From Rhizobium skierniewicense (GTDB taxonomy: Bacteria; Pseudomonadota; Alphaproteobacteria; Rhizobiales; Rhizobiaceae): a DNA stretch of 64,000 nt. The stretch lies in NCBI RefSeq assembly GCF_014196515.1, contig NZ_JACIDV010000008.1, positions 62,001 to 126,000 on the forward strand. Direction: 5' to 3'. The translations under genes were made by a program, and so were the position numbers. This document shows, piece by piece, positions 1-8,711 of this stretch. Below the pieces are notes generated by a model. That model did not search any database, was not told the origin of the DNA, and saw nothing but the letters and a program-made list of their open reading frames with translations. Position 1 is the first letter of the stretch; every line of letters begins with the position of its first letter.

Positions 1-14
1 GAGAGGATTCAAAG

Positions 15-1016
15 ATGAATATTCGTCACATTTCGCTGTACACCGCTTTGCTGACATCCGCTTCTGCCCTGCCGGCGCTCGCTCACACCAGCTTCGTCAA
101 CACCACAGCCGCACAGGAAAGCACCATCGTCGCCGCCCTTCAGGTTCCGCATGGCTGCGAGAGTGGCCTTGCCACCACAGAGGTGCACATCAAGCTTCCG
201 GAGGGCTTCATTTCGGCGAAACCACAACCCAAGGCAGGTTGGGACATCGAGGTCATGCAAGGCGATTACCAGAAGAGTTACATGAACCACGGCACCGAGG
301 TTAAAAGCGGACCGGTGGAAATTCGCTGGAAGGGCGGCGATTTGCCGGATGCCTATTACGATACCTTCAATGTGCAGGGGAAGATTTCCGGCGTCGATGC
401 GGATACCAACCTGCCATTCAAGGTGACGCAGGTGTGCGGGAAGCAGGGAACAGCACGCTGGGATGAGATTGCCGCAAACGGCCAGGACCCGCATGCGCTC
501 AAAAACCCGGCACCCACCATTCACATCGTCGCCCAGCAATCTTCAGGCATGGAGCATGACCACAGCTCGGCTGCCCCAGATCACGGCGCCATGGAAGCGA
601 TGGAGGATGTCGTCAAAGTCGGAGATTTGGAAATCTCTGATGCGATGAGCAAGGCCATGCTTCCCGGGCAGCCGGTCGGCGGCGGTTTCGTTACGATCAA
701 GAATGATGGTTCTGTTGATGATCGTCTGGTTTCGGTGGCGTCGCCACTCGCCGGTCGTGCCGAAATTCATGAAATGGCGATGGTCAATGATGTCATGAAA
801 ATGCGCAAACTGGATGCCGGTATCGCCATTCCCGCTGGCAAAACGGTTCAGCTGACGCCGGGGGGCCTGCATTTCATGTTCTTTAATGTCAGCAAACCCT
901 TCGCCGAGGGCGATAAGGTACCGGTAACACTGACGTTCGAAAAGGCCGGGAGGGTCGATGTGATGATGAACGTCGGCTCAGCCAGGGGTGGCCAGGAAAA
1001 GCATCAGCACAACTGA
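15..1016 (+). CDS. YcnI (DUF1775) - PCuAC fusion, periplasmic copper protein
   Basis: This 333-residue protein is probably a secreted copper-handling factor. Residues 1-23 form a signal peptide (hydrophobic core, ALPALA) whose cleavage would leave histidine as the mature N-terminus (HTSF), the residue YcnI-family proteins use to bind copper. Residues 24-170 match DUF1775. After a His/Met-rich linker, residues 200-325 match the PCuAC copper chaperone fold, with the expected ligands HEM, a downstream methionine and GGLHFM. PCuAC proteins deliver Cu(I) to the CuA centre of cytochrome oxidase; a role there is inferred. The start has GAGAGG upstream. The two domains are often separate genes, so the fusion is notable. 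A hairpin follows the stop. Confidence 0.88.
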   Translation: MNIRHISLYTALLTSASALPALAHTSFVNTTAAQESTIVAALQVPHGCESGLATTEVHIKLPEGFISAKPQPKAGWDIEVMQGDYQKSYMNHGTEVKSGPVEIRWKGGDLPDAYYDTFNVQGKISGVDADTNLPFKVTQVCGKQGTARWDEIAANGQDPHALKNPAPTIHIVAQQSSGMEHDHSSAAPDHGAMEAMEDVVKVGDLEISDAMSKAMLPGQPVGGGFVTIKNDGSVDDRLVSVASPLAGRAEIHEMAMVNDVMKMRKLDAGIAIPAGKTVQLTPGGLHFMFFNVSKPFAEGDKVPVTLTFEKAGRVDVMMNVGSARGGQEKHQHN

Positions 1017-1025
1017 TCAGAAAGA

Positions 1026-1055
1026 GCTGCCGGGGAGAGATCTCGACCCGGCAGC
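1026..1055. terminator. Hairpin between convergent genes
   Basis: A perfect 9-bp stem (GCTGCCGGG / CCCGGCAGC) closes a 12-base loop that itself contains GAGATCTC. It lies between the copper protein stop and the stop of the opposing 95-aa gene, where a bidirectional terminator would be expected. No strong T-run follows. Confidence 0.6.
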
Positions 1056-1076
1056 CAATCTTGTAGACGAAATCGC

Positions 1077-1364
1077 TCAGATATCTGCGCGACCCTTGTT
1101 TTCCTCATAGGCTTCGATGACTTCCTCAAGAGTAACCTGCGGGTTCTGATGTTGTCCGGCGGTCAGAAAATGCGCCGACATTGCGGATGGCATGACGACG
1201 GCGTTCATCACATTGATGTCAGTCTCGTCCCTCTGACCCGTCTTGCGCGTGAGCTCGCGAACGGCCTGCTCGACCTCCGCCTTTCTCGACGGACGCTGGA
1301 CAGACTTGATGCTATCAGCCACATATCCGGCGGTGGTCGCTGAGACTGTCAAAACTTGCACCAT
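1077..1364 (-). CDS. Hypothetical protein, 95 aa
   Basis: I do not recognise this family. The product is a small soluble polar protein with no membrane segment or cysteine. Its N-terminal part (to about residue 20) is weakly hydrophobic and the C-terminal third is acidic and probably helical (LEEVIEAYEENKG). A strong ribosome site (AGGAGGGTGATCGC) directly precedes the ATG, which is the main reason to call it real. It is monocistronic, convergent with the copper gene and divergent from crcB. Confidence 0.55.
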   Translation of the reverse strand: MVQVLTVSATTAGYVADSIKSVQRPSRKAEVEQAVRELTRKTGQRDETDINVMNAVVMPSAMSAHFLTAGQHQNPQVTLEEVIEAYEENKGRADI

Positions 1365-1574
1365 GCGATCACCCTCCTGATCTTGAATTGTACCACGTTA
1401 TCAGCGGCGAATTTATTCTCAATTAAATCCATCGGTTGTATTTGAGGCGTGTCTTCATGAATTCGTCAATGGATTTTTTATGACGTTTGGGATGTTGGGT
1501 ATTTTCTCTTTCCTGATCTTTGTCGTAGACATCGTTTCGGCTTTCATTGTTGTCCGTTCCTGCTGGAGAACCCC

Positions 1575-1952
1575 ATGCTCAACATTGCCCTTGTGGCTTT
1601 CGGAGGCGCAATCGGCTCGGTTGCCCGTTATCTCGTTGGCGTTTGGAGTGTGCGTCTCGCTGGCCCGAATTTCCCTTGGGGTACGATGACCGTCAACATC
1701 GTTGGTGCGTTCCTGATCGGCCTCCTGGTCGAGGTGGTGGCCCGCCGCTTTGACGCTTCGGCCGAAATCCGGGTGTTTGTCGTCACGGGTGTCCTTGGCG
1801 GCTTCACGACCTGGTCGTCCTTCACGCTGGATGCGGTGGCGCTTTTCGAGCGTGGAGACGTCGGGCAGGCGGCGCTTTATCTCGCGGGAAGTCTCACCCT
1901 TTCTTTCACCGCCATCTTTGCCGGGCTGGCCTTGGGACGCAGTTTGTTCTAA
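1575..1952 (+). CDS. crcB: Fluoride ion channel CrcB/Fluc
   Basis: This is a 125-residue four-helix membrane protein of the CrcB/Fluc family, which exports fluoride as a dual-topology dimer in the inner membrane. Family hallmarks are the N-terminal GGxxGxxxRY segment (GGAIGSVARY), the GTMTVNIVGAFLIGL helix with the pore asparagine, and GFTTWSSF, the equivalent of the usual GFTTFSTF phenylalanine/serine segment. The length is normal. GGAGA precedes the ATG. I looked for a fluoride riboswitch in the upstream 200 bases and did not find a convincing one. The pseudouridine synthase gene follows closely, so co-transcription is likely. Confidence 0.93.
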   Translation: MLNIALVAFGGAIGSVARYLVGVWSVRLAGPNFPWGTMTVNIVGAFLIGLLVEVVARRFDASAEIRVFVVTGVLGGFTTWSSFTLDAVALFERGDVGQAALYLAGSLTLSFTAIFAGLALGRSLF

Positions 1953-2014
1953 AGGCAACACAAATGCCGCACATCAACGATGCGGCGCCCAATAAAAGAA
2001 AGACTAGAATCGTC

Positions 2015-3007
2015 ATGGCAGGTATCGAGCACATCAAGGTTGAAGCCGAAGAGTCCGGCATGCGGCTCGATCGCTGGTTCAAGATTCACTACCCTGGCCT
2101 CGGCTTTGGTCCGCTGCAAAAGCTGATGCGCTCCGGTCAGGTTCGTGTCGATGGCGGACGGGTTAAGACCGATGCACGCGTGGAAGCCGGACAGATGGTT
2201 CGGGTTCCGCCACTGGATGTCGATTCAAAGGTCAAGGGCGGGCCGATCAGTTCGACCGATCTCAAGAACTCCGACGATGTCGATCTGTTGAAACGCATGT
2301 TGCTGCATGAAGACGAAAAGGTCTTCGTGTTCAACAAACCCGCTGGCATTGCCGTGCAAGGCGGTTCTGGCATCAATCGCCACATCGATGGATTGCTGGA
2401 GGCCTGGACGAGCTCCAAGGGCGAAAAGCCGCGTTTGGTTCACCGCATCGACCGCGATACATCAGGCGTTCTGGTCGTGGCTCGCACCAGAGGTGCCGCG
2501 CAAAAGCTGACCGCCGCGTTCCGCGAGCGCGACACCAAGAAGACGTACTGGTCGCTGGTCAAAGGCGTGCCGCGCAAGCATCAGGACAAGCTTTCGACCT
2601 GGCTTGTCAAGGAGCAAACGCCGGATGGTGACCGTATGCGCATTGCAAAGCATGGTGAGGAGGGCGCCGACCACGCCATATCCTACTATCGCGTCATCGA
2701 TACCGCTGCGCAAAACCTCGCATGGCTGGAAATGGAACCCTATACGGGCCGCACCCACCAACTGCGCGTTCACGCGCTTCACATGGGCCATCCGATTATC
2801 GGCGATCCAAAATATTACGTCGAAGACACCAACTGGGATTTCCCCGGCGGTGTCCAGAAACGCCTGCATCTGCATGCGCGAAAGATTGACATTCCTCATC
2901 CCTCTGGTGGACGCCTGCGCGTAACGGCGCCCCTACCACCGCACATGGTTCAGACCTGGAACCTGCTGGGTCTCGACGTGGCCGATGGCGACAGGGACGA
3001 CGAATGA
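2015..3007 (+). CDS. RluC/RluD-family 23S rRNA pseudouridine synthase
   Basis: The protein would isomerise uridines in large-subunit rRNA. An N-terminal S4 RNA-binding domain (MRLDRWF...GPLQKLMRSGQVRVDG) is followed by the catalytic domain with the family signature HRIDRDTSGVLVVART, whose aspartate is the nucleophile, then GRTHQLRVH and the C-terminal LHLHA motif. I chose the ATG at 2015 because the S4 homology begins a few residues later; an in-frame ATG at 1964 would add 17 unconserved residues and lies 12 bases after crcB. The stop overlaps the next gene in ATGA. The exact target uridine cannot be read from sequence. Confidence 0.88.
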   Translation: MAGIEHIKVEAEESGMRLDRWFKIHYPGLGFGPLQKLMRSGQVRVDGGRVKTDARVEAGQMVRVPPLDVDSKVKGGPISSTDLKNSDDVDLLKRMLLHEDEKVFVFNKPAGIAVQGGSGINRHIDGLLEAWTSSKGEKPRLVHRIDRDTSGVLVVARTRGAAQKLTAAFRERDTKKTYWSLVKGVPRKHQDKLSTWLVKEQTPDGDRMRIAKHGEEGADHAISYYRVIDTAAQNLAWLEMEPYTGRTHQLRVHALHMGHPIIGDPKYYVEDTNWDFPGGVQKRLHLHARKIDIPHPSGGRLRVTAPLPPHMVQTWNLLGLDVADGDRDDE

Positions 3008-3660
3008 AACTCGTTCTTTTCGATTGCGATGGCACGCTGGTCGATAGCGCCGGACTGATCCATGAGGTCATGGCCCGCACCTTCGTCCATTTCGGTTATG
3101 ATCGACCTGACGTCTCGCTGACGAAATCCATCATCGGTCTGACGCTGGATATCGCCATTGCCCGCATGCAGGGAAAGCCGCATGTGGATGACGAAGCCGT
3201 CGCGATGACCGCGCATTATAAGGCGATCTATGCCGAAACGCGCGCAGAGGCGGGCTTTGAAGAGCCAGTGTTTGAAGGCATCCATGCCATGGTCGATGTG
3301 CTGGCAAAACGTGACGAACTGTTGATGGGCGCGGTCACGGGAAAGTCTCGTCGCGGCCTGAACCTCATTATGGACACGCACGGTTTCCGTCAGCATTTCA
3401 TCGTCTCGCGCACGGCAGACGATTGCCCTTCCAAGCCGCATCCGGCCATGGTGACGGAATGTTGCGGCCAGACGGGCATCGTTCCGACAGATACCATTGT
3501 TATCGGCGATGCGATTTACGATATGCAGATGGCGAAGGCCGCCGGCGCCAAGGCTATTGGCGTTTCGTGGGGCTACGCATCCGTCGATGATCTCTGGAAA
3601 GCGGGTGCTGACGCCATCGTCAACCACCCCAATGAAATTCCCGGTCACATTCCGGGTTGA
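3004..3660 (+). CDS. HAD-superfamily phosphatase (phosphoglycolate phosphatase-like)
   Basis: This is a 218-residue HAD hydrolase of the subfamily IA type. Motif I is at the very N-terminus (FDCDGTLVDS: nucleophile and general-acid aspartates), a helical cap follows, motif II is AVTGKS, motif III lysine lies in SKPHP and motif IV is VIGDAIYDMQMAKAAG. It probably dephosphorylates a small phosphorylated metabolite, but the substrate is not predictable. The ATGA overlap with the pseudouridine synthase indicates translational coupling, and the ATP12 gene follows after 12 bases, an arrangement I recall from Rhizobiales. Confidence 0.85.
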   Translation: MKLVLFDCDGTLVDSAGLIHEVMARTFVHFGYDRPDVSLTKSIIGLTLDIAIARMQGKPHVDDEAVAMTAHYKAIYAETRAEAGFEEPVFEGIHAMVDVLAKRDELLMGAVTGKSRRGLNLIMDTHGFRQHFIVSRTADDCPSKPHPAMVTECCGQTGIVPTDTIVIGDAIYDMQMAKAAGAKAIGVSWGYASVDDLWKAGADAIVNHPNEIPGHIPG

Positions 3661-3672
3661 TGAGGACGTATC

Positions 3673-4470
3673 ATGCGTGACCTGTTGAATGATTTGACAG
3701 AGGGTCTAAGCCATCCGGACCCCATTCGCCGCTCGCAAATCCAGATGCAGAAGCCTTTGCCAAAGCGTTTCTACAAGCATGTGACCGTGGGTGAAACGGA
3801 GGAGGGTGGCTTTACCGTTCTGCTCGACGGCAAGACGATGCGCACTCCCGCGAAAAGCGTGCTGACTGTGCCGACGCGCGCGCTTGCGCAGTTGCTGAGA
3901 GATGAATGGGATGCGCAGGTCGAGGTCGTTGACCCGACGATCATGCCGGTTTCCCGTCATATCAACACCGCCATCGATGGCATCGCCAGCGATCCGCAGG
4001 CGGTGTTCGAGGATATCCTGCGCTTTTCGTCCAGCGATCTTCTTTGCTACAGGGCAGGCGAGCCGCAGGCTTTGGTCGAACGCCAGTCGGAGCAGTGGGA
4101 CCCCATCATTGACTGGGCCGCCAACACGCTTGGAGCACGGTTCATTCTGGTCGAAGGCGTCATGCATCAGGACCAGCCGCGCGAAGCGATCGCCGCGTTT
4201 GCCGTGACGGTGAGGAAATACGATACTCCGATCGAGCTTGCGGCGCTCCACACCATGACGACGCTGACCGGCTCTGCTCTTCTGGCGCTTGCCTTGGCTG
4301 AGGGTGAACGCAGCGTAGAAGAGATTTGGGCACTGGCCCATCTGGATGAAAACTGGACGGCCGAGCAATGGGGCGAAGACGACGACGCTCAGGTCAGAAC
4401 CGCAAAGCGGTTTGTAGAGATGCGCGCCGCCGTTGACGTCCTGCATGCTGCCAGGGCAAACCACGCTTGA
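3673..4470 (+). CDS. ATP12-family F1-ATPase assembly chaperone
   Basis: The 265-residue protein matches the ATP12 family. In mitochondria ATP12 binds the F1 alpha subunit before assembly; a similar role is inferred for alphaproteobacterial homologues. Recognisable parts are KRFYKHVTVGE near residue 31, LDGKTMRTPAKS, the LRDEWDAQ segment and PVSRHINTAIDGI, then the helical domain with DLLCYRAGEPQALVERQ and the W-D-P-I motif. GAGGA lies just upstream of the ATG. It is the last gene of the run beginning at crcB. The first 25 residues are poorly conserved, so the start could be slightly later. Confidence 0.88.
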   Translation: MRDLLNDLTEGLSHPDPIRRSQIQMQKPLPKRFYKHVTVGETEEGGFTVLLDGKTMRTPAKSVLTVPTRALAQLLRDEWDAQVEVVDPTIMPVSRHINTAIDGIASDPQAVFEDILRFSSSDLLCYRAGEPQALVERQSEQWDPIIDWAANTLGARFILVEGVMHQDQPREAIAAFAVTVRKYDTPIELAALHTMTTLTGSALLALALAEGERSVEEIWALAHLDENWTAEQWGEDDDAQVRTAKRFVEMRAAVDVLHAARANHA

Positions 4471-4541
4471 GGTTTTAACGGTTTTCTAACCGTAAATGAT
4501 GATGATGGACGCAGAGCCTGACGTAGGGGGAGGCGTCTATC

Positions 4542-5033
4542 ATGCATCATTCGCTGAAGCGCCTTTGCGTTCTTTTACCCATGTCGCTCGCCCTCATGTC
4601 CTTCCGGCTTGAGCCCGAGGCGCGTGATGCAGACCGCTTGCTCTACGATGTCCGTGGCGCGTTCGTGGCTGCCAGACCCGACATTTCGGCCGAGCTGATG
4701 CAGTCGATCCAGTATGAGATATCCAACGCCATCGATTCTACCACGCGCGATAAAACCCGCCCGCGTGTTGTTCTGACCATTCGTCTCTTGAACGTTTCCA
4801 ATGCGTCGCTGATGTTCGGAGAGCGCGCGTCTGCTCGTGTTGTCGTGCGTGCCGCCGCCGTGCAGACCGGCGAGGTCATTGCAGAAACAAAGTTTACCGC
4901 CACCATTCTTGGCATCGATAGATCCTTTATCCAGCGTGAACTTGCACATGGCATTGCCGAGCGGGTGATCACCGAGTTTCGTCTGAACCACCCATCTGCT
5001 GTCACGACGGCCTTGTTTCCGAGCCGTTTTTAA
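4542..5033 (+). CDS. Hypothetical exported protein, 163 aa
   Basis: I do not recognise the family. A very strong purine-rich ribosome site (GGGGGAGGCG) precedes the ATG. Residues 1-20 look like a signal peptide with a basic start and hydrophobic core (CVLLPMSLALMS). The remainder alternates short beta-prone and helical stretches (RPRVVLTIRLLNV, ARVVVRAAAVQTGEVIAETKF), suggesting a compact periplasmic domain. No cysteine follows the signal peptide, so it is not an obvious lipoprotein. A short ACGGTT/AACCGT repeat lies in the gap after the ATP12 gene. Confidence 0.7.
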   Translation: MHHSLKRLCVLLPMSLALMSFRLEPEARDADRLLYDVRGAFVAARPDISAELMQSIQYEISNAIDSTTRDKTRPRVVLTIRLLNVSNASLMFGERASARVVVRAAAVQTGEVIAETKFTATILGIDRSFIQRELAHGIAERVITEFRLNHPSAVTTALFPSRF

Positions 5034-5088
5034 TTCACCGTCACAATCTTTGTATAGGCAATGGTTGAAACGGCTGACGGAGGATAAG

Positions 5089-6399
5089 GTGAAGTTTATC
5101 GGTATCATTGGTTTGACGTTCTCTGTCCTCATGCCCTTCAGCCTTCACGCAGACGAAAACCGCATCGACAGGGTTAGACCGGACGCGCCGCTTCTCGCTC
5201 CCTACGGCACGTTTCCCGTCGGCGTCCGCAGCCTCAAGGTTGTCAATCCAAAGCAGATCGATATCGTTCATAGAGAGCCCGGCAAGGAGCCTCCGCGCTA
5301 TGACCGTCCGCTGCAGCTGGAAGTCTGGTACCCGGCCGATCATGCCGATGGCGGCGGCACATACAGCGTTCTGTTGCGCGACGGAGAGACATCGGTATCC
5401 CTCACGGGTCGCGCCAAGCGTGACGCAGAGCCACGCAAGGCGAATGGCGAAAAATTCCCGCTGATTATTATGTCGCATGGTTATCCGGGCAACCGCTTCC
5501 TCATGAGCCCGATTGCAGAAAATCTTGCCAGCAAAGGATATGTCGTTGCGTCGATCGACCATACTGACAGCACCTATGACGACCAGAAGGCTTTCGGCAG
5601 CACGCTTGTCAACCGCCCGCTCGATCAGCGCTTCGTTCTCGATGAAATCGGGAGACTGTCCACTGACAAAAACAGCTTTCTGTCAGGTGTGGTCGACGTC
5701 AACAATACGGGGTTGATCGGCTATTCCATGGGTGGGTATGGCGCCGTGGTGACGGCTGGTGCGGGTGTGTCGGCGACGGCGGTGGGCGCTGACTGGAGCG
5801 CGAAGGATGGCGCACTGGCTATTCACCAGGCAGGAACCAAAGAGCACCAAGCCCTCTTCGATCCGCGCTTCAAAGCCATCATCGCCATCGCGCCGTGGGG
5901 CATGCAGCGTGGTATGTGGGACGACAAGGGATTGGCTGAAATCAAGGTGCCGATCTTTTTCATGGCAGGCAGCGCCGACGATGTCTCCGACTATCAAAAG
6001 GGAATCCGCAAGATATTCGAAGGCAAGATGCCGGTCGACCGCTATCTCCTGACCTTTGCTGAGGCCAACCACAATGCTGCCGCCACCATGCCAGCACCTG
6101 CGGAAAGCTGGGCAATGAACGAGAAACTCGGCTTTGCGCCGTTCGAGCACTATGCCGATCCCGTATGGGACACGGTACGCATGAACAACATTGCGCAGCA
6201 CTTTGCCACCGCATGGTTCGACATTAAGCTTAAGAACGACGAGACAAAAGCGCGCTACCTCGACCTCGTCGAGCAGTCCGACGATGGGGTGTGGGCCGCC
6301 AACAAGGATGGTAGCCTGAAACCCGAACATACCTATTGGGCTGGTTTCGCCAACCGCACCGCCAAGGGCTTGCGACTGGAACATCGCAAGCCGGACTGA
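5089..6399 (+). CDS. Exported alpha/beta hydrolase (PAF acetylhydrolase/dienelactone hydrolase-like)
   Basis: This 436-residue enzyme of the alpha/beta-hydrolase fold would cleave an ester, but its substrate is unknown. The nucleophile elbow is GYSMGG, preceded by an oxyanion strand (LIIMSHGYPGN), with a likely acid in FFMAGSADDVSDY and a late histidine in EANHNAA. Residues 1-24 form a signal peptide (FIGIIGLTFSVLMPFSLHA), so the enzyme is periplasmic. I chose the GTG at 5089 because ACGGAGGATAAG lies directly upstream; a TTG at 5050 in frame would place the signal peptide internally. It converges with fghA. Confidence 0.8.
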   Translation: MKFIGIIGLTFSVLMPFSLHADENRIDRVRPDAPLLAPYGTFPVGVRSLKVVNPKQIDIVHREPGKEPPRYDRPLQLEVWYPADHADGGGTYSVLLRDGETSVSLTGRAKRDAEPRKANGEKFPLIIMSHGYPGNRFLMSPIAENLASKGYVVASIDHTDSTYDDQKAFGSTLVNRPLDQRFVLDEIGRLSTDKNSFLSGVVDVNNTGLIGYSMGGYGAVVTAGAGVSATAVGADWSAKDGALAIHQAGTKEHQALFDPRFKAIIAIAPWGMQRGMWDDKGLAEIKVPIFFMAGSADDVSDYQKGIRKIFEGKMPVDRYLLTFAEANHNAAATMPAPAESWAMNEKLGFAPFEHYADPVWDTVRMNNIAQHFATAWFDIKLKNDETKARYLDLVEQSDDGVWAANKDGSLKPEHTYWAGFANRTAKGLRLEHRKPD

Positions 6400-6403
6400 T
6401 CTT

Positions 6404-6416
6404 TTGGCGGCGCCAA
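6404..6416. terminator. Short hairpin between convergent genes
   Basis: A 5-bp palindrome (TTGGC / GCCAA) sits between two convergent stops. It is short, so a terminator role is only suggested by its position. Confidence 0.3.
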
Positions 6417-6419
6417 CAA

Positions 6420-7253
6420 TCAACCCAGGCGTTCGGCATGCCACTTCAGGTGATCGTCCATGAAGGTGGAGATGAAATAATAGGAGTGGTCGTAGCGATC
6501 ATGCATCCGCAGCGTCAGACCAATGTCCGTATCTTTGATTGCTTCCTCAAACAGCCAGGGACGCAGGCCTGATTCCAGGAAGTTGTCGGCCTTGCCCTGA
6601 TCGATCAGAAACTCCGGGAAACGAGCGCCATCTTCCACCAGCGAGCAGGCATCGTACTGACGCCATGCGGCCCGGTCTTCTCCGAGATATTTCTCGAAGG
6701 CAGGTGCGGACCAATCGGCAGACGAAGGGGCCACGATGGGCGCGAAGGCCGAACAACTCTTGAAACGGTCAGGGTTTTTCAAGGCAATCGTCATAGCGCC
6801 ATGGCCACCCATGGAGTGTCCGAAGATGCCTTGGCGGGTCATGTCTACCCGGAACTGCTGAGAGATGAGGGCAGGGAGCTCTCGTGTGATGTAGCTGTAC
6901 ATCTGGTAGTGATCGGCCCAGGGCTTTTCAGTCGCGTCGAGATAAAACCCGGCGCCCTTGCCCATCTGCCAGTTGGTGAGTTCATCTGCGACGTCATTGC
7001 CACGCGGGCTAGTATCGGGGCAGACCACGATCAGTCCGAGCTCCGACGCCATGCGCCTGTATTCCCCCTTGTCCATCACATTGGCATGGGTGCAGGTCAG
7101 GCCAGACAAATACCAGAGAACAGGGCAGGGCGCCTCGATCGCTTTTGGCGGGACAAAAACTGCAAACGTCATCTCGCAGTTATTGACCTCCGAATCATGT
7201 GTGAAAACGCCCTGCATGCCGCCAAATGCGGTGTTTTGAGAGATGATTTTCAT
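6420..7253 (-). CDS. fghA: S-formylglutathione hydrolase
   Basis: FghA is the cytoplasmic esterase that hydrolyses S-formylglutathione to formate and glutathione in formaldehyde detoxification. The 277-residue length is typical. It has the esterase-D signature GHSMGGHGA with the nucleophile serine, the LSGLTCT oxyanion segment, an acid in the DQGKADNF loop and the C-terminal catalytic histidine in YDHSYYF. AGGAA precedes the ATG. No glutathione-dependent formaldehyde dehydrogenase is adjacent, so it is either unlinked or outside the window. The DUF1345 gene upstream is on the same strand with a 26-base gap. Confidence 0.92.
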   Translation of the reverse strand: MKIISQNTAFGGMQGVFTHDSEVNNCEMTFAVFVPPKAIEAPCPVLWYLSGLTCTHANVMDKGEYRRMASELGLIVVCPDTSPRGNDVADELTNWQMGKGAGFYLDATEKPWADHYQMYSYITRELPALISQQFRVDMTRQGIFGHSMGGHGAMTIALKNPDRFKSCSAFAPIVAPSSADWSAPAFEKYLGEDRAAWRQYDACSLVEDGARFPEFLIDQGKADNFLESGLRPWLFEEAIKDTDIGLTLRMHDRYDHSYYFISTFMDDHLKWHAERLG

Positions 7254-7279
7254 GGTTATTCCTATTCTGGGTGAGCAGA

Positions 7280-7942
7280 TTACGTCGCGAGCGACACCGC
7301 GGCATTGACGGCCGCCGCGACCAGCACGGTGTTGAAGAAGAAGGACACGATAGAATGCAAAAGCACGACCTTGCGCATCGATGTGGTCGTCACTGAGACA
7401 TCCGATGTCTGCGCCGTCATGCCGATGACAATGGAGAAATACAGGAATTCATAAATGCTTGGCTCTTCTGTCTGGGGGAAGTCCATGCCACCGTGCGTTT
7501 GCTGTCTGCCGGTGGCCTTCGTCGGACGCCAGAACACGTGGGCATAATGCATCGCGGTCATGGTGTGTATCGTCAACCAACCGAAAACGACGGACAGAAA
7601 AGCCAGAGTGAGCGACCAGACCGTTTCACCACTCGTATGATTGAGCGCGCTGAAAAGAGACACGACCGCTACACTTACGGCCAGAAAGGTGATCGCGATG
7701 ATCAGAATGGCGGGCAGGTCGTCGCTATCGGCATGCGCCTTCAAATGACTTGCGGTGAGGCGAGGGAGCCGGAACAAAATGATCACCAGATATGTCAGGA
7801 AGAAGACGACGGCAGCACCCTCAACCGCCAGGGAGGGCTCGGCGATGAGTGAGCCGATCAAGACCAGCGCAGCCAGAAATATCGCGATCAGAAAAGGACG
7901 ATGGCGGTAAAAATTGCTGACCCGGGGCTGGGTGGCTTTCAT
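7280..7942 (-). CDS. DUF1345 family membrane protein
   Basis: This is a 220-residue integral membrane protein of the DUF1345 family, function unknown. About five or six hydrophobic helices are visible (FLIAIFLAALVLIG, AVVFFLTYLVIILF, ILIIAITFLAVSVAVVSLF, WSLTLAFLSVVFGWLTIH, FLYFSIVIGMTAQ, VVLLHSIVSFFFNTVLVAAAV). The conserved Y-F-S-I-V-I-G-M-T-A-Q-T-S-D-V segment before the last helix is a family feature. I chose the second ATG (7942), six codons into the open frame, because CGGAG is correctly spaced there. It lies 21 bases from the DUF188 gene, so the two are probably co-transcribed. Confidence 0.82.
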   Translation of the reverse strand: MKATQPRVSNFYRHRPFLIAIFLAALVLIGSLIAEPSLAVEGAAVVFFLTYLVIILFRLPRLTASHLKAHADSDDLPAILIIAITFLAVSVAVVSLFSALNHTSGETVWSLTLAFLSVVFGWLTIHTMTAMHYAHVFWRPTKATGRQQTHGGMDFPQTEEPSIYEFLYFSIVIGMTAQTSDVSVTTTSMRKVVLLHSIVSFFFNTVLVAAAVNAAVSLAT

Positions 7943-7963
7943 GATGGTGCTCCGATCCACTGC

Positions 7964-8410
7964 CTATCTTTTGACGCGGCGGCAGAGGCGGTCAAGCGTT
8001 TCAAGAAACTGCGAGCGGTCGCGCGGAGAGAATGCAGCGTTATAGCCCTTGCTTTCACCTGTCTCACGTAAATGTGCGCCCAAATCTCGCATCGCAGTCG
8101 CCATGCCGATATTGGTCTTGTCAAAGACTCGACCCGTTGGCCCGGTGACCTGCGCGCCGTTGGCAACGCAGCGTCCAGCCAACGGAACGTCGGCGGTGAT
8201 GACGATATCGTCGTCGCCAGCGCGCTCTGCAATCCAGTCGTCCGCCGCATCGAAAGAACTTGAGACAATCACATTCTTGACCATGGGATCACGGGAAGGT
8301 CGCAAACCCGAGTTGGCCACGAACGTCACCTCCAGTCCATGCCGCTCCGCAACTTTCAAAATCTCGGCCTTCACAGGGCAAGCATCGGCATCGACATAGA
8401 TTTGCGGCAT
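7964..8410 (-). CDS. DUF188 (YaiI/UPF0178) family protein
   Basis: A 148-residue YaiI/YqxD-type protein related to PIN-like nuclease folds; its function is unproven. The hallmark YVDADACPVK begins at residue 4, followed by FVANS, the VSSSFDAADDWI segment with D-x-A-D-D, the acidic DIVITADVPLA motif, GRVFDKTNIG and a basic C-terminus. I start it at the ATG at 8410 because family homology begins immediately; the open frame extends 20 codons upstream without recognisable sequence. Confidence 0.88.
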   Translation of the reverse strand: MPQIYVDADACPVKAEILKVAERHGLEVTFVANSGLRPSRDPMVKNVIVSSSFDAADDWIAERAGDDDIVITADVPLAGRCVANGAQVTGPTGRVFDKTNIGMATAMRDLGAHLRETGESKGYNAAFSPRDRSQFLETLDRLCRRVKR

Positions 8411-8711
8411 CGTTCTCTTCTTACGCTTAATCTTCAGATCGCTTTTAGAAGGACTGGCCAAAATACCCAAGAGCTATTTGCGGCGGTTGATGGCACTCAT
8501 TCGAAAATGGAAAATGGAAGCCGCAGCTTCGTGGGGCGCCGGCCAGCCCGTGAGGCGTGTGACACGGGCTCCGACAATCAGCTCTAGACTTAACCTGCGG
8601 GCCGGGTTGCAGCGGAAGGAGCGGGGCATGGACGTCGCTTTTTTGCCTTTGGCCTTATCAATTCCCGGGGAACACAGGGTCGCTCGTTGACAGAGAGAGT
8701 TTTCTCACAGC

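Noticed and set aside
1365-1574. Possible fluoride riboswitch upstream of crcB
   Set aside because: I could not find the conserved motif or pseudoknot pattern in the available sequence.
8628-8690. 20-codon frame with a good ribosome site upstream of blh
   Set aside because: It is very short, matches nothing known and could be chance; a leader peptide cannot be supported.
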